Of a stretch of 64,000 nt of DNA, positions 43,066-53,290 are shown in pieces. The translations under genes were made by a program, and so were the position numbers. This DNA is from Paraphaeosphaeria minitans. Lineage: Eukaryota > Ascomycota > Dothideomycetes > Pleosporales > Didymosphaeriaceae. How positions within the stretch are numbered: the stretch's first letter is position 1; each line of letters starts with the position of its first letter. The notes under the pieces were generated by a model. The model was not told the DNA's origin, made no database searches, and worked only from the letters and a program-made list of their open reading frames with translations. The stretch spans positions 3,720,001 through 3,784,000 of the forward strand of contig WJXW01000003.1 of the NCBI GenBank assembly GCA_015832175.1, written 5' to 3'.

Positions 43066-43729
43066 TGTTTTAACGTAAGAAATGGTATGCAGTAGCTTTG
43101 GATCTTGAAGATGGAACTGTCGGAACTTATTTCCACTGAAGAATGACTTTAGTGCTGTACTTTTATAGTTTCGACATCGTTGTGCGGGGCATTTCGCTAC
43201 ATCCCTTTTGTCCAGTTACCTACCCCGCCGTGGACGTCCGGACCAAAACTTTTTGGAACGCTCCACAATCGTCAACAAGTCGAATGTGCAAAATGGTAGG
43301 TAATCGTTAAACGTTCGAGTCAGGTACGATCACGGATGTTCCGGATCGTTTGTACCCATCGCAAGGACTTAGAGCTAGTGTTGAGACTGCTAATATCGGC
43401 TTGTCTGTGTATCTGCATCTGGCAGTGTAGAGGAGGGGCGCAGTTGTCTGGCGTGCTTTGCCCCTCCAAGGCTCATGGCATGCTTCGATTTCGTGCGTGG
43501 CGGAAATACTGTTATCTCCGGTGCGGTTTTAACACCCGGATATCGAAGGAGTTAACGGCCATATGGTAGATGTTCGTACACGATGTGCTTTCCAGCATGG
43601 CCGTACACCAACTGGTTGTTATAGAGTAGACGAGAGCCCTAGAAAAGGTCCCTCGTTCAGCACCAGAAGATTGTACGATTCACCAGAACATCCGAGTTCT
43701 CTTCGAAGGTATTCAAGATCGAGTGCTCA
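43066..43729. other. Intergenic; no gene seen
   Basis: Promoter side of the aldo/keto reductase and 3' side of the decarboxylase gene. No domain-bearing frame. Confidence 0.5.
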
Positions 43730-44518
43730 TTAGCTTCCGTTCAATCCTAGTCTGTCCTCGATGACCTCCACAATCTCTCTCCAGTCTTTCATAGCTCCTC
43801 CCCCTACGTCTCCGCAAGCGAGCTGCTTCTCCATGGGTAGGAGTACCTCGAACCAACCACCGTTCTTCACACCCCACTCCTCGTCCAGTATATCGACCTG
43901 CTTCTTTGTAATCGGATGCTTCCACATAGCGGTATTCATTGAAGGAGCCACTAATATCTTTTTCTTCTCTTGCGTTTCGGCTGAATGTTCGTTGACGCCT
44001 CCAAGATTACGTATGAGGTCTAATTCGCCAGTCGAATCCCACGCACGTACAACAGACAACAGTAAGTTGTCTGACCAGCCCTGCGTGATCTTCGCCAGTG
44101 AGTCTGCACTCAGTGGAGCAATGACCATGATATCCGCCCAGCGTCGTAGTTCGATGTGTAGGATCTTGTTGCCGCGCACCCATGGCTCGCTCCACTCATC
44201 TTCATCGAAATACACGCCGTCTACATTTGGCATGGCTTCTATCTCCTCTATCGACGGCTGTTCTGCGCTCTGTCCACGGAGGAAATTCGCGGCGGCTTCC
44301 GTAAAGATGAGACGAATCGAGAGATTGGTGTATCTTGACAGTGCCTGCACTATGTTTGGGATTTTTATTGTGGCTACCGAACCGGTAGCGCATAATAGCA
44401 GATGTGCTTTCGAGTCCTCAAGTGGCAGTGCATATGGATCCATATTGACAACCGCTGATTCTGGTTTGCGCACCGGCCTCAGATGCAGTGGTTTGAGGTT
44501 TTCTATGACAGCGGTCAT
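43730..44518 (-). CDS. Phosphopantothenoylcysteine decarboxylase (PPCDC)
   Basis: Intronless frame of 262 residues. It is an FMN-binding flavoprotein of the Hal3/PPCDC family that converts phosphopantothenoylcysteine to 4'-phosphopantetheine in coenzyme A synthesis. Catalytic features are present: the His in LHIELRRWADIMVIAPLS, the PSMNTAMW substrate-recognition clamp, and the Cys of the flexible flap in LACGDVGGGAM. N-terminal LLLCATGSVATIKIP is the FMN phosphate loop. Because the His, Asn/Met clamp and flap Cys are together in one chain, a true PPCDC activity is likely; yeast instead splits these among Hal3, Vhs3 and Cab3. No acidic Hal3-type C-tail is present, which argues against a Ppz1-inhibitor role. 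The start ATG gives a 37-residue leader before the fold. Confidence 0.94.
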   Translation of the reverse strand: MTAVIENLKPLHLRPVRKPESAVVNMDPYALPLEDSKAHLLLCATGSVATIKIPNIVQALSRYTNLSIRLIFTEAAANFLRGQSAEQPSIEEIEAMPNVDGVYFDEDEWSEPWVRGNKILHIELRRWADIMVIAPLSADSLAKITQGWSDNLLLSVVRAWDSTGELDLIRNLGGVNEHSAETQEKKKILVAPSMNTAMWKHPITKKQVDILDEEWGVKNGGWFEVLLPMEKQLACGDVGGGAMKDWREIVEVIEDRLGLNGS

Positions 44519-46104
44519 GCTGTACCTAGTTGTGTGGCGTTGGTGCTTCCAGGCAGGTTAACGTCGGGCAAGCAGCGATTTTTTAGGGCGGCAGAATCGC
44601 TGAGACTACTACCTACACGTCGTGTATTAATCGAGGTAGGGGCGAATTTGTTTAAATGTGGTATTGGAACTGTAAACAGCGAGGCCAAAAAGTGACTCAC
44701 GTGGCGATTACGTAACCTTCCTTTCTAGCTTCGTCGACCTCATCGGCAAGCCCCCAAAAACGTGACTTTAGTAGGGTGTTGAGGAATCCCGGGATCAGAC
44801 CACAACTCTTTTATTGTGCTCCCGGCTTCAAAAACCCGTGAAAGAAGACCCGACAGCTTGCTCACAGTACCCTCAGGACAAGCCTGGACCCATCGATCCA
44901 GCAATCCTTTCTTGTCCACGGAGGGTTCATTTTCTTCCCTCGGAAGGAAGAATATAAGCCTATCAACTCGACCAAATCTTGACTTAATGGTAGCCTACTC
45001 TAGATCCACCGGGAACTAGTCGTCATCGCCACCCTTGGCTGCTAGCGAGTTGCATGGATATGCTGTAATTGGAGATGTGAGGATTGATGGAAGTATGACA
45101 ATCGGCATTGCATCCTTCTCTTTACCCTGGACGATCATCTCTTGAGCGTGTTCGTTGCCTCTCTCTAACTCCACTGGAGACGTTAGAAGACCTGCAGTTT
45201 TTTCCCATGCTGACTTGATAGAAAGGAACTGGCACAGCCGCTGCCAAAGGAGCCAATATATTGCCAGTCTTTACGGAAACGATTGTAGTCACTAATCCTC
45301 CGCACGACAAACCACGCGCTTGGACCTTCCATCGCGCGTTGGTGTAATACAGCGCCTTGTCACCCATGCGCAGTTGTTTCGCTCAGCCTTCTATACATGA
45401 GGCTCATTTATTGCTTACTCGCGAATTGCATCCTATTCGCACGGCTTGGGGCCAGGAACAGCCGCTTTTACGCCTGTCAGGACGGTGTACGGCTTCTTCT
45501 ATATACACGAGAGCTTCGTGCATCCGGTTACCGCGTGGAAGCAGGTGTGGGATGCATTCTTGCGGCTGGAGAGCAAGTGCGTCAAGAACTCGACGGGGCA
45601 TAAGAATATTCTTAGTAGAGGATGTGTGCCGTATAGGCCTTAGACATTAAAAAGGATGAGGACTTGCCCAATCCCGAGATCACGGAGACGAGTGAAGAAA
45701 TTGCGAAAGGAAGGCCAGAGGGGACCAATTTTGACGACGTGGGAAGTGGAAAGTGTACGTCGGTGGTTGCGTTCGTGGCAGTCGCTGTTATGTTGATGCA
45801 GTTGTGAGACTTGATGGTCGCTCGTTGCCCTAGGTATAGAAAGATACGCCTAGTCCTTACATATGTATGGTTCGATACCCTGACTGCACTCAGTTTTCCA
45901 TGTTACTGTGCCTTTGCTCTCTTCCGTTTGGGGTGTCCGAGCGACGTTCAAAATCCGAAGCGGTCGATTCAGATGAACCCCTGATTGTGCACGAATCTTT
46001 AACATATACCTACCGGTAGGCAATACAGCAAGAAACAGATCCTAACAGCCTTGTCGTAAGCATTGGAATCGGGTGCCCTCGAAGTTTGTTGCGCAAATGC
46101 GATA
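44519..46104. other. Intergenic with an unidentified gene remnant
   Basis: Between the decarboxylase gene and the MITE. Around 45446-45830 there is a protein-like stretch on the plus strand in two frames (see separate entry). The rest has only short open frames. Confidence 0.5.
45446..45810 (+). pseudogene. Unidentified gene remnant, two frames
   Basis: Frame one reads a protein-like stretch with AFTPVRTVYGFFYIHESFVH and PVTAWKQVWDAFLRLES, then a stop at 45639. One base further, a second frame reads LDIKKDEDLPNPEITETSEE and ends in a hydrophobic tail, TSVVAFVAVAVMLMQL, before a TGA near 45806. A one-base frame change with a membrane-anchor-like C-terminus suggests a broken gene. I do not recognise the family, and I saw no start codon or upstream exon. 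It may be only a chance frame. Confidence 0.3.
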
Positions 46105-46255
46105 CTGTAGAGTTTTTCTAACGCCGGTTGAGCTGATGATAAACGATCTAATTAGGAAACAGCAGATCGTAAAAGCGGTTCCAAGAGAACGTACAGCTTG
46201 TATAATAGGGTGCAAGGTGCGATCTAGCTCAACCGGCATTAGAAAAACTCTACGG
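46105..46255. mobile_element. MITE with 30-bp terminal inverted repeats
   Basis: A 151-bp element. The left end (46105-46134) and the reverse complement of the right end (46226-46255) match at 28 of 30 positions; the shared core is GTAGAGTTTTTCTAA. The inner 90 bp have no coding frame. TA dinucleotides flank both ends (46103-46104 and 46256-46257), the target duplication of Tc1/mariner/pogo-type elements. This fits a non-autonomous element needing a transposase encoded elsewhere. Family assignment to Fot1/pogo or mariner is inference. Confidence 0.82.
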
Positions 46256-46596
46256 TATGTTGAGAACAGTGGTGGTCATGACTTCTTTACCGTAGGTACC
46301 TACTCATTGGTGATCGCTAACGGCTTTGAGCCTACCCGAACAGGAAGTTTGAGCGCCCCAAACGAAACCGCTCCGTATCAGCACAGACGTCTGACCTCAC
46401 TGCACGCTGGACCTGTCGCGAAATCGGCCCTCGTTGAATGCAATCGCGCAACCACCTCATCCTGCCGTGCTTCCGTTGCTACTCGCGTCCGGACATCGCG
46501 TGACGTACCCTTGCCCATTGGCCTCGCGCGCAGAACCCGGGCGTTGCTCTGCGCTCGCCGTCGAACAACCTCCCGCCACATTCCTACACGTCCACC
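46256..46596. other. Intergenic, Mic12 promoter
   Basis: 341 bp between the MITE and the Mic12 start. The element therefore lies about 0.34 kb upstream of the Mic12 ATG and could affect its expression. No gene seen. Confidence 0.5.
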
Positions 46597-46986
46597 ATGG
46601 GCTTCACAACCGGCTTCGTATGTACCCTCACTAATTTTGATCGCGAGGAGCATCACTAACGCATTATTCAGCTCGGAGGCTTCACCCTCACTGCCTCAGT
46701 CCTCTACCTCACCATATCGCTCCACACGCGAAACCGCATCACACAAGCTGCACTCCTGCGCCAACAGCAAACTGTCCTCAAGAGCGTGATCGAGCCAGCA
46801 CCGCCCGCTCCCGAGCCCGTCGCACGTGTGGAGCCCGCTGGGCTGGCGGGGATGGCGAAGGACAAGTGGAACAGAGCGCTGGAGACGAGCTTGCAGGGTG
46901 TCTACAAGACGGACTGGAGAAGAGTGAGGGAGGATGCCGAGGATAGGGTGACTGCGGCTGTGCAGAGGATCAGGGAACGGAAATAG
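46597..46986 (+). CDS. MIC12: MICOS subunit Mic12
   Basis: Two exons, 46597-46617 and 46672-46986 (54-bp intron), give 111 residues. Exon 1 has only seven codons (MGFTTGF); splicing reads GFTTGFLGGFTLTASVLYLT, the typical N-terminal membrane segment with its Gly-rich face. A long amphipathic helix follows (ITQAALLRQQQTVLKSVI), then a Pro-rich linker and a basic C-terminal helix (DKWNRALETSLQGVYKTDW). Mic12 (Aim5/Fmp51) links the two MICOS subcomplexes at crista junctions of the mitochondrial inner membrane. Length and layout match the family. A MITE lies upstream. Confidence 0.88.
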
Positions 46987-47446
46987 ACGTGGGAATTGGG
47001 TGTTTGGCCGGGCGGTGTTGTGTATAGAGGGAAAAGTCGGAGGCGGCGATACCCTTCTTTGCGGTTGCTGGTGGACGAGGCGAGGCGAATGACTGGCAAG
47101 AGCATAGATCCGGGTGCTGCCTGGATACGTGCCTAGGTTTGGCACCTTTTCTATTGAACCTTTCCACCTCTGTTTGTTCTCTTGAACCGCACGTGCTTCT
47201 GCGTTTATCTGTCACGTTCACTTCCTTACTACGTGCCTCTGCGTTTGTCTGTCACTCCCACTTCCTTAATAAGCGCCTCTGGTCACTGTTCCTATTGTCG
47301 CACGTCGCAACGAGCTTGTTTGCAGCCGGCGTTCCGAGTCTGTCGCACCGACATACTCCAGTTGCCCCGCGACCCTACACTCTGTCTCCAACGCACCACC
47401 ATTACGCCCTCACAGATCCTTCGCCTTGCGATCCTTCTTTCCCGCG
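46987..47446. other. Intergenic; promoter with imperfect 40-bp duplication
   Basis: Leader and promoter of the large unknown gene. A 40-bp unit starting ACGTGCTTCTGCGTTT is repeated once at 40-bp spacing (see separate entry). Otherwise pyrimidine-rich; no gene seen. Confidence 0.55.
47191..47271 (+). repeat. Imperfect 40-bp tandem duplication
   Basis: Two copies (from 47191 and 47231) share GTGC[T/C]TCTGCGTTT and CTGTCAC...CACTTCCTTA; a third, shorter trace follows at about 47271. It lies about 200 bp upstream of the ATG. Confidence 0.85.
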
Positions 47447-50400
47447 ATGGCATCACACGGCAAGGTGTGCGACCTATTCGACGACCGCTATCTCAACCTG
47501 CAGGATGTATACGGTAACGTCGAGCCGTTTCCCTCGCTCGTGCCGTACGAACAGTACCAAGAAACCATACTCGTCTACCGGATCGACACCAATCACGAGG
47601 TCTACATGGCACTGCTTCAGGAATTCACCGACCGCTTTGCACGGGGCGAACGGCCGGAGCGCAGAGAGGCCTGGACCTGGTGCGTGCAGTGGGAGGTGGA
47701 GAAGCCCATCGACGACACGCCTTACACACCGGCGGCCAAGAAACAACGACTAGATGCTCATTCCGATGCGGCGCAAAACAAAGAGCTTGCGCAGCGGAAG
47801 CCCGCGTACACCAAAATCGAGCGCCGTTTGCTCCACCCGGACTTGTTCCAGGAGGAAGACATGCTGCGCATTCTCATCGACATCGTGCAGGTCGACAGCA
47901 AGCTTGTGCCCAACTACATCGAGTTTCTCTATCAGTGGGTCGACTACTACGAGGGCAGTGGAAGGGCGCTGAAAGCTGCGCTGCGCATGGAGATCCCGAG
48001 CTTGTGGCTATTCGAGTATCATCCGCTTCCGCTGTACGACAGTTCTGGCAAGGACAAAAACAGAGAGTCGGACTCTAGCGTAGACGGCGAGGAAGTCATT
48101 GGGAGCGTTGACAACTTCAGAAATACTACTAAAGAGATGGGTGAGAGACTCAAAAAGCCCCAGAAGCCACTCGCCTTGGAAGAGATGGAACGAATGACGG
48201 AACAGAGCGAGCGCTTGGAATACCGCGAGGTCAAGTTCGGCATGCAACGACCAATTGATCCTAACGAGGAGCCCCTCCCTCCGCTCATCAATATGCCTTA
48301 CGATACGGATAAACGCAACAAATATTACGCGGCATGCTTTAAGAACCGGCAGCGCGCGTTTTGGCTGTTGCAGGAGGCTGGCATCACGACGAGGCAAATT
48401 GCGAATTACAAACGGCTGCAGAAGATGAGTGCACTGAATACCCCAGAGAACATTAACGGAGACGGTTGGCTCAATTACTACAAAGAAGAGCCGTACAACC
48501 ATGCGGAGTTCCTGAACATGCAGCGCATCAAAGAGTTGCGTGAGAAGCAACGCGAGATTGCTATGAGTAACCGGCTGGCAGAGGAAGCGCGAATCGCCGC
48601 AACAAACAGTGCAGGAAATCCGGGTTCCCTCCTTCCACCAGCTCTTATACCGCCAACACTAAAACTGCCACCACCATTGACGACCGGCCGCCCCGATATG
48701 CTAGCTGAGTGGCTCGCGAAGGTGAAGAGCATATCTAGAGACCGCGACCCTCCCGTCAAGTCTGTCCCTGCGCCACTGTTTGGCAAAATGAAGTCTGAAA
48801 TGTTCAGGCACGCCGTTGCAGCTAGCCTGCCGCTACCACGCACGCGTTTGAACGGCGATGTTGATATGTCTGATAACGACAGCGATGACGACGAGTACAG
48901 TAATCCGGACGATATCGATCCAGACGAGCGTGAGGATGCTATGGATGCAGATTCTGCAGGCCTACCACGACCACCGCCAGGGTATCCCACTCTGGTAGCT
49001 TACTTGCTGACTCTTACTCCCGTCGAGTTAGCCAACTTTATGCCACGCTTCAGTCCACAAGCGCAAGCATCTATTCGACAACATTATCCGGGACTGTTCA
49101 GGCAGAATCCGGTGCCTCAGGCATCTACAGTGGCTAGTGGTATGCAGGCTGGAATTGCTGGTCCCTCACATGCAACAGCTCCGGGAATCGCATCAATGCC
49201 CTTTAATCACACAAACGGCGGTTCGATTCCTCCCCTGCCAACCTCACTGCCACAGCAACAGTCCCAGACCCCAGATCGTCAGGACCAGCAGCAGCAGAAT
49301 CTACGCTGGCCGTACGAGCAGAACGTACCCGGGCACTTTCAGCTTCCTCCTCCTCCTTCATCTCCAATGGAAGCTGCACGCCTTGCTGCTGCCCAGATGC
49401 AGGCAAACGGGACTCCTTACACGGGGCCCTGGTTTCCAAGCCTGGTAAATCAAGGGATGGGAACATCACAGCCGCGACCGCAGCATATCAGTTCAGCGAT
49501 GCACTATTTACAGCAAACCATTTTGCAGAGACAGCTTGCGCAAGCCGGTACCACCGGTCTTGGAGGAAGTTCTGGCGCTCAGGATTTGCAACCGGGAGGC
49601 GCACCATATTATGGGCTGCCGCAGAACCCTTCAATGTCTGGCTTGAATACCGCCCCGGCGATGACTGTAACGCAGCCAGCATCTGGAAGTTCGATGGAGG
49701 GCCACGACGTTCCGCGTGGAGTGACACCTGCGTTACTAGCTCTTCTCCAATCTAGCCGGAACATTGCTCCAACCATCATGGCTGCACAAGGTCAAACTCC
49801 GTCGGGCGAGGATCAACAAGATCCGACCCAAGGGCCCTCAAATCTAACTTCGAACAGCTACTCATACGCATCTTTCGCGCGAATGCTACAGGCCTCAACC
49901 CGCGCCGCTCCACCCCCAAATCTAACCCTCCAACCAACCCAGCCCGCCCACCTCCCCACCCATCCCGGAGCTCCCTCACTGATGACCCCCCTCGCCGGCC
50001 TCGCCAACAGCCTCAGGCTCACCTCGCCCCTACCACAGCCTTTACAACCCGGTGCTCTCCCCCACCCCTTCCAGCCCCTCAGCCAAATCGACCCCCTCCA
50101 CGCCACTCGCCCGGAAGAACTCTCCCCCCACGGCCTCCCCATCCAAATCTACCTCCCGCGCGTCGTCATCCCGCACTCCAGCAACCTCGCCGACGCCACC
50201 GACTGCCTGCTGCTCGGCTACACCTCCCTCGGCACCGGCGTACTCACCCTGCACAAAGCAATCTTCTTGCCCACCTCGATACGCCCGAATCTGCAGCGCC
50301 GCCTGCAGCGCCAGCATGCCGTCGTGCTGGAGGTGTACAACCCGCCCGCGAACCACCCACGGTTCAGCGCCGGCAAGGGCGTGCTGAGGAACCCGGATGA

Positions 50401-50770
50401 CGTGAAGGGCCCGCATCGGTTCGTGCACGACAAGGTCGCGCAGGTTTTCGACATGATGACAGCGTGTGACAATAGAGAGGAGGAGCTTACGAAGCGGTGG
50501 CGGAGCTCGCCGGGCCCGATGACGGCAAGGTGCAGGGGCAGCGTGTGGGAGGGGTGGGCGCTGGTTGTGGATGCGCCGGTTGAGATGGGGTATGAGGAGC
50601 GGCATGGGGAGGGTGTTATTGTGAACCAGAGTCTGGATGGTCACAGGGGGTTCGGGCTTACTGCGGAGGAGTGGGAGTATAGAGAGATGAGGAGGAGGGA
50701 GGTGGAGGAGATGATTGCGGAAGATGAAGAGGATGTTAGTGACGAAGAGGGCGGTCCGATGCAGCAGTGA
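47447..50770 (+). CDS. Large fungal protein of unknown function
   Basis: Intronless frame of 1107 residues from the ATG at 47447 (MASHGKVCDLFDDR); the upstream in-frame codons are not ATG. I recognise no domain. Residues 1-240 are folded-looking with aromatic patches (PSLVPYEQYQETILVYRIDT, IEFLYQWVDYYEGSGRALK, SLWLFEYHPLPLYD). A helical block follows (AACFKNRQRAFWLLQEAGIT). Residues about 410-840 are disordered, rich in Pro, Gln and Ser, with an acidic island (DNDSDDDEYSNPDDIDPDE). A second ordered block near 910-1040 has LPRVVIPHSSNLADATDCLL and QRQHAVVLEVYNPP. The C-terminus is acidic and helical (EMRRREVEEMIAEDEEDV). Such a layout suggests a nuclear or chromatin-associated factor, but that is a guess. 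Confidence 0.85.
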   Translation: MASHGKVCDLFDDRYLNLQDVYGNVEPFPSLVPYEQYQETILVYRIDTNHEVYMALLQEFTDRFARGERPERREAWTWCVQWEVEKPIDDTPYTPAAKKQRLDAHSDAAQNKELAQRKPAYTKIERRLLHPDLFQEEDMLRILIDIVQVDSKLVPNYIEFLYQWVDYYEGSGRALKAALRMEIPSLWLFEYHPLPLYDSSGKDKNRESDSSVDGEEVIGSVDNFRNTTKEMGERLKKPQKPLALEEMERMTEQSERLEYREVKFGMQRPIDPNEEPLPPLINMPYDTDKRNKYYAACFKNRQRAFWLLQEAGITTRQIANYKRLQKMSALNTPENINGDGWLNYYKEEPYNHAEFLNMQRIKELREKQREIAMSNRLAEEARIAATNSAGNPGSLLPPALIPPTLKLPPPLTTGRPDMLAEWLAKVKSISRDRDPPVKSVPAPLFGKMKSEMFRHAVAASLPLPRTRLNGDVDMSDNDSDDDEYSNPDDIDPDEREDAMDADSAGLPRPPPGYPTLVAYLLTLTPVELANFMPRFSPQAQASIRQHYPGLFRQNPVPQASTVASGMQAGIAGPSHATAPGIASMPFNHTNGGSIPPLPTSLPQQQSQTPDRQDQQQQNLRWPYEQNVPGHFQLPPPPSSPMEAARLAAAQMQANGTPYTGPWFPSLVNQGMGTSQPRPQHISSAMHYLQQTILQRQLAQAGTTGLGGSSGAQDLQPGGAPYYGLPQNPSMSGLNTAPAMTVTQPASGSSMEGHDVPRGVTPALLALLQSSRNIAPTIMAAQGQTPSGEDQQDPTQGPSNLTSNSYSYASFARMLQASTRAAPPPNLTLQPTQPAHLPTHPGAPSLMTPLAGLANSLRLTSPLPQPLQPGALPHPFQPLSQIDPLHATRPEELSPHGLPIQIYLPRVVIPHSSNLADATDCLLLGYTSLGTGVLTLHKAIFLPTSIRPNLQRRLQRQHAVVLEVYNPPANHPRFSAGKGVLRNPDDVKGPHRFVHDKVAQVFDMMTACDNREEELTKRWRSSPGPMTARCRGSVWEGWALVVDAPVEMGYEERHGEGVIVNQSLDGHRGFGLTAEEWEYREMRRREVEEMIAEDEEDVSDEEGGPMQQ

Positions 50771-51027
50771 GTTGGTGAGCGTGGTGGAGAGGTGTGGAGA
50801 ATGGATGGAATGGTGGTACGGTGCCGATTTGCGAGTCATGGTTTCGAGAGCGTTGGGCGTGACGAGACAGGAACGGGATGGGAGCGTGCTGCTCGCAGTT
50901 TGGTAGCGAAATGGCATTTTAGGGCTCTCGGTAACAGGAGTGTACAACTATAAACTACAGCTCTGCCTATCTTTTCCATAGCCCATGGTGGTATGATTCG
51001 GGACTCTATTTTACACAACACCAGCTT
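50771..51027. other. Short intergenic
   Basis: 3' flank of the unknown gene and 5' flank of the broken transporter. No gene seen. Confidence 0.45.
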
Positions 51028-52400
51028 TTGCGCAGCGATCTTCACACAAACCACGATGGCAATATTCAGAACAACAAAGACTCCGCAGTTTACTGCACCC
51101 GCGCCCACTGCCCGGTAGAAGAGACGGACCCAGAACGCCTACCCTACCCTCCAACAGCGACAGACGACGTCTTCGGCGACGAATCCACCACCGAAGTCCA
51201 CTACAAGTCCTGCAAATGGTACCACACAGACATCCTCATGATCGCCGAAACAATCTCCCTCGGCGTTCTCGCCCTCCCAAAAACCCTCGCCTCCGTCGGT
51301 CTCATCCCCGGCATCCTCCTCAGCATCACCCTCGGCATCATCGCCGGCTACACGGCCTACCTATCGGCACGTTCAAGCTCGCCCACCCATCCGTCGAATC
51401 CTTCGCCGACTGCGGCGAACTCATCGCCGGCCCGCTCGGCCGCGAAGTTATGGCCGCCGCCCAGCTCCTCATCCTGATCTTCATCTCGGCCGCGCACATC
51501 CTCAGCTTCGCCATCGCGCTCAACGTAATGACCGAGCACGCGACGTGCACAGTCGTATTCTCAGTTGTCGGCGGCGTGATAAGCTTCTTTTGCACGCTAC
51601 CCCGAACGCTGAAGAAAGTGTCGTACTTTTCCGTCTCGTCGTGCATCTCCGTCATCCTCGCCGTCGCGATGGCTGCCATAGCCCGCGAGGCCCCCGCCCC
51701 GGGGCACATCGTCCTGGTCCGTCCGGATATCCCGCTCGTCAAGGGCCTCGGGCCTGTCATGAACATCGTGCTTGCGTGCGCGGGGCATGTGACGTTCTTC
51801 GGCATGTTCAGCGAGCTGGCGGACCCGCGGGAGTTCAAGAAGGCGGTGCTGTTGAACCAAGTCTTTGCGGTGGTGTTCTACGTCGTGCTCGCGTCGGTTA
51901 TATACTTTTTCGCTGGGGAGCTGGTTGCGTCGCCGGTGCTGGGGTCGGCGAGTCCGCTGGCGAGGAAGATCGCGTTTGGAATTGCGCTGCCGACGATTGT
52001 GATTGCGGGTGTGATTAACAACCACGTTGGGTGCAAGTATGTTTATCTAAGAATCTGTGGGGTGGAGATGGCGCATCGGAGGAGTGTGAAGAGTTGGGCC
52101 AGTTGGGCTGGTATTGTGGGTGGAATGTGGGCTGTGAGTTGGGTGGTTGCGGAGGCGGTTCCGTTCTTCAATGTGTTGTTGGGTTTGATTGCTGCGTTGT
52201 TTAGCTCGTGGTTTAGCTATGGGCTTCCGCCGGTGCTCGCGCTGTGGCAGTCTAGGGGTAGGCGGTGGGAAAACAAGACAAGAGGTATGACAGAGCTGAA
52301 CTTTGGGGTCATGTTGTTGGGTGCGGCGATCTGTGTTATGGGCATGTGGTCGTCAGAATACGAGCTGTCGCAGATGAAGGCTGGTGAGGTATTTTCCTGA
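51028..52400 (+). pseudogene. AAAP-family amino-acid transporter, frameshifted
   Basis: Two frames together make an almost complete Mtr-like neutral/aromatic amino-acid transporter. Frame one holds DDVFGDESTTEVHYKSCKWY and TM1 (MIAETISLGVLALPKT) to GYTAYL. The frame then shifts by one base near 51362, where a missing base would restore the family's GY-x-IGTFKL junction, and the second frame runs from GTFKLAHPSVESFADCGEL through about ten TM segments (FISAAHILSFAIALNV, GHVTFFGMFSEL, VFAVVFYVVLASVIYFFAG) to a stop at 52398-52400. There is no GT-AG intron to explain the shift, and frame one has no ATG start upstream; the nearby ATG at 51056 is in a third frame and stops after 20 codons. Probably an inactivated gene, though a sequencing error is possible. 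Confidence 0.82.
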
Positions 52401-52527
52401 GGCTAACTGGAGGCCATTGGTGGATATGGGAAGGTAAGGCGGTTGGAGATATGACCTGCTTTTGGTAGGGATAGGTCTAGTTCTAGGGTTTGTCGGTAGT
52501 AAACACTTGCCAAGGTATGCGAGATGC

Positions 52528-52690
52528 TTGAACAGTTGGTCAGTGGTGAATGAGTTGGACAGTTGGACAATGGCGAGATAGCTGGTCAGTTGGTCAGTGG
52601 CGAGATGGTTGGACAGCTGGTTAGTGGTGAATGAATTGGACTGGTGGTCAGTGGTGAATGAGCAGGACAGTATGTCAGTAGTTAATAAAT
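52528..52690. repeat. Degenerate GTTGGTCAGTGG repeat
   Basis: Words such as TTGGTCAGTGGTGAATGA and TTGGACAGTTGG occur in irregular direct order, with GGCGAGAT and GGTGAATG variants alternating. Unit length varies, so duplication is old. Confidence 0.88.
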
Positions 52691-52861
52691 ATCAGGGCAG
52701 ACGCTGCCAAGGCATTCGAAGTGGGGTATGTCAGCAGCGGTAGTCACGGTACCTTTCCTGTTTGGTTCCGTCGTAGCCAAACCGTCGGGATGCGCTGCAG
52801 TTCACTTTCACTCCCCAGAGCTCGCGCAGCTGAAGCAAACACGGCAGAGCAATCTGCCTGA

Positions 52862-52918
52862 TTAATGTCAACAATTAATGGCAACAATTAATTCAACAGT
52901 TAATTCAACAATTAATGT
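52862..52918. repeat. AT-rich CAACAATTAATT repeat
   Basis: About four units around ATTAATG/ATTAATT joined by CAACA or CAACAGT, period about 14 bp, nearly all A/T. Confidence 0.88.
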
Positions 52919-53290
52919 CGATATCGAATGGGCGTCGGCCAAGGCGCGAGGCTGTCCCCGTTCCCTCGCACCTGGCAACTTGCAGCCCCGCAGAGACGTG
53001 CTCTGCTTCGACGCGCTTGCTCCGTTCTGCTGATATATCAGAGCCCCTTCTGTCGCAGCTGTCCGTGCTTGTCTCCTTGTGCGCCGGGTAGGTCGTTTGG
53101 AGTGTGGCCGCCGTTGGGTAAGGGTAGGGAAGGAATAAGCGCCAGTCCCGCGTGCAGCCAGCAGATCTGATACCAACCACCTCGGCGCTGTTGACTGTCT
53201 CCCCATTCTGCACCATTGTCGACGCGTATCCATCGTCGCGACCCCATTTCCAAGCACTGAAAATCTACGCGACGCCCTCGCCATCCAGCA

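Larger units (their letters stand above)
52401..53290. other. Intergenic with two minisatellites
   Basis: Between the broken transporter and the peroxiredoxin gene; the two arrays are listed separately. No gene seen. Confidence 0.6.

Noticed and set aside
45870..45900. Possible tRNA B-box (GGTTCGATACCC)
   Set aside because: No A-box at the right distance and no cloverleaf stems nearby.
50042..50947. Open frame of about 301 codons, minus strand
   Set aside because: Antisense shadow of the end of the unknown large protein; low-complexity Pro/His/Leu composition.
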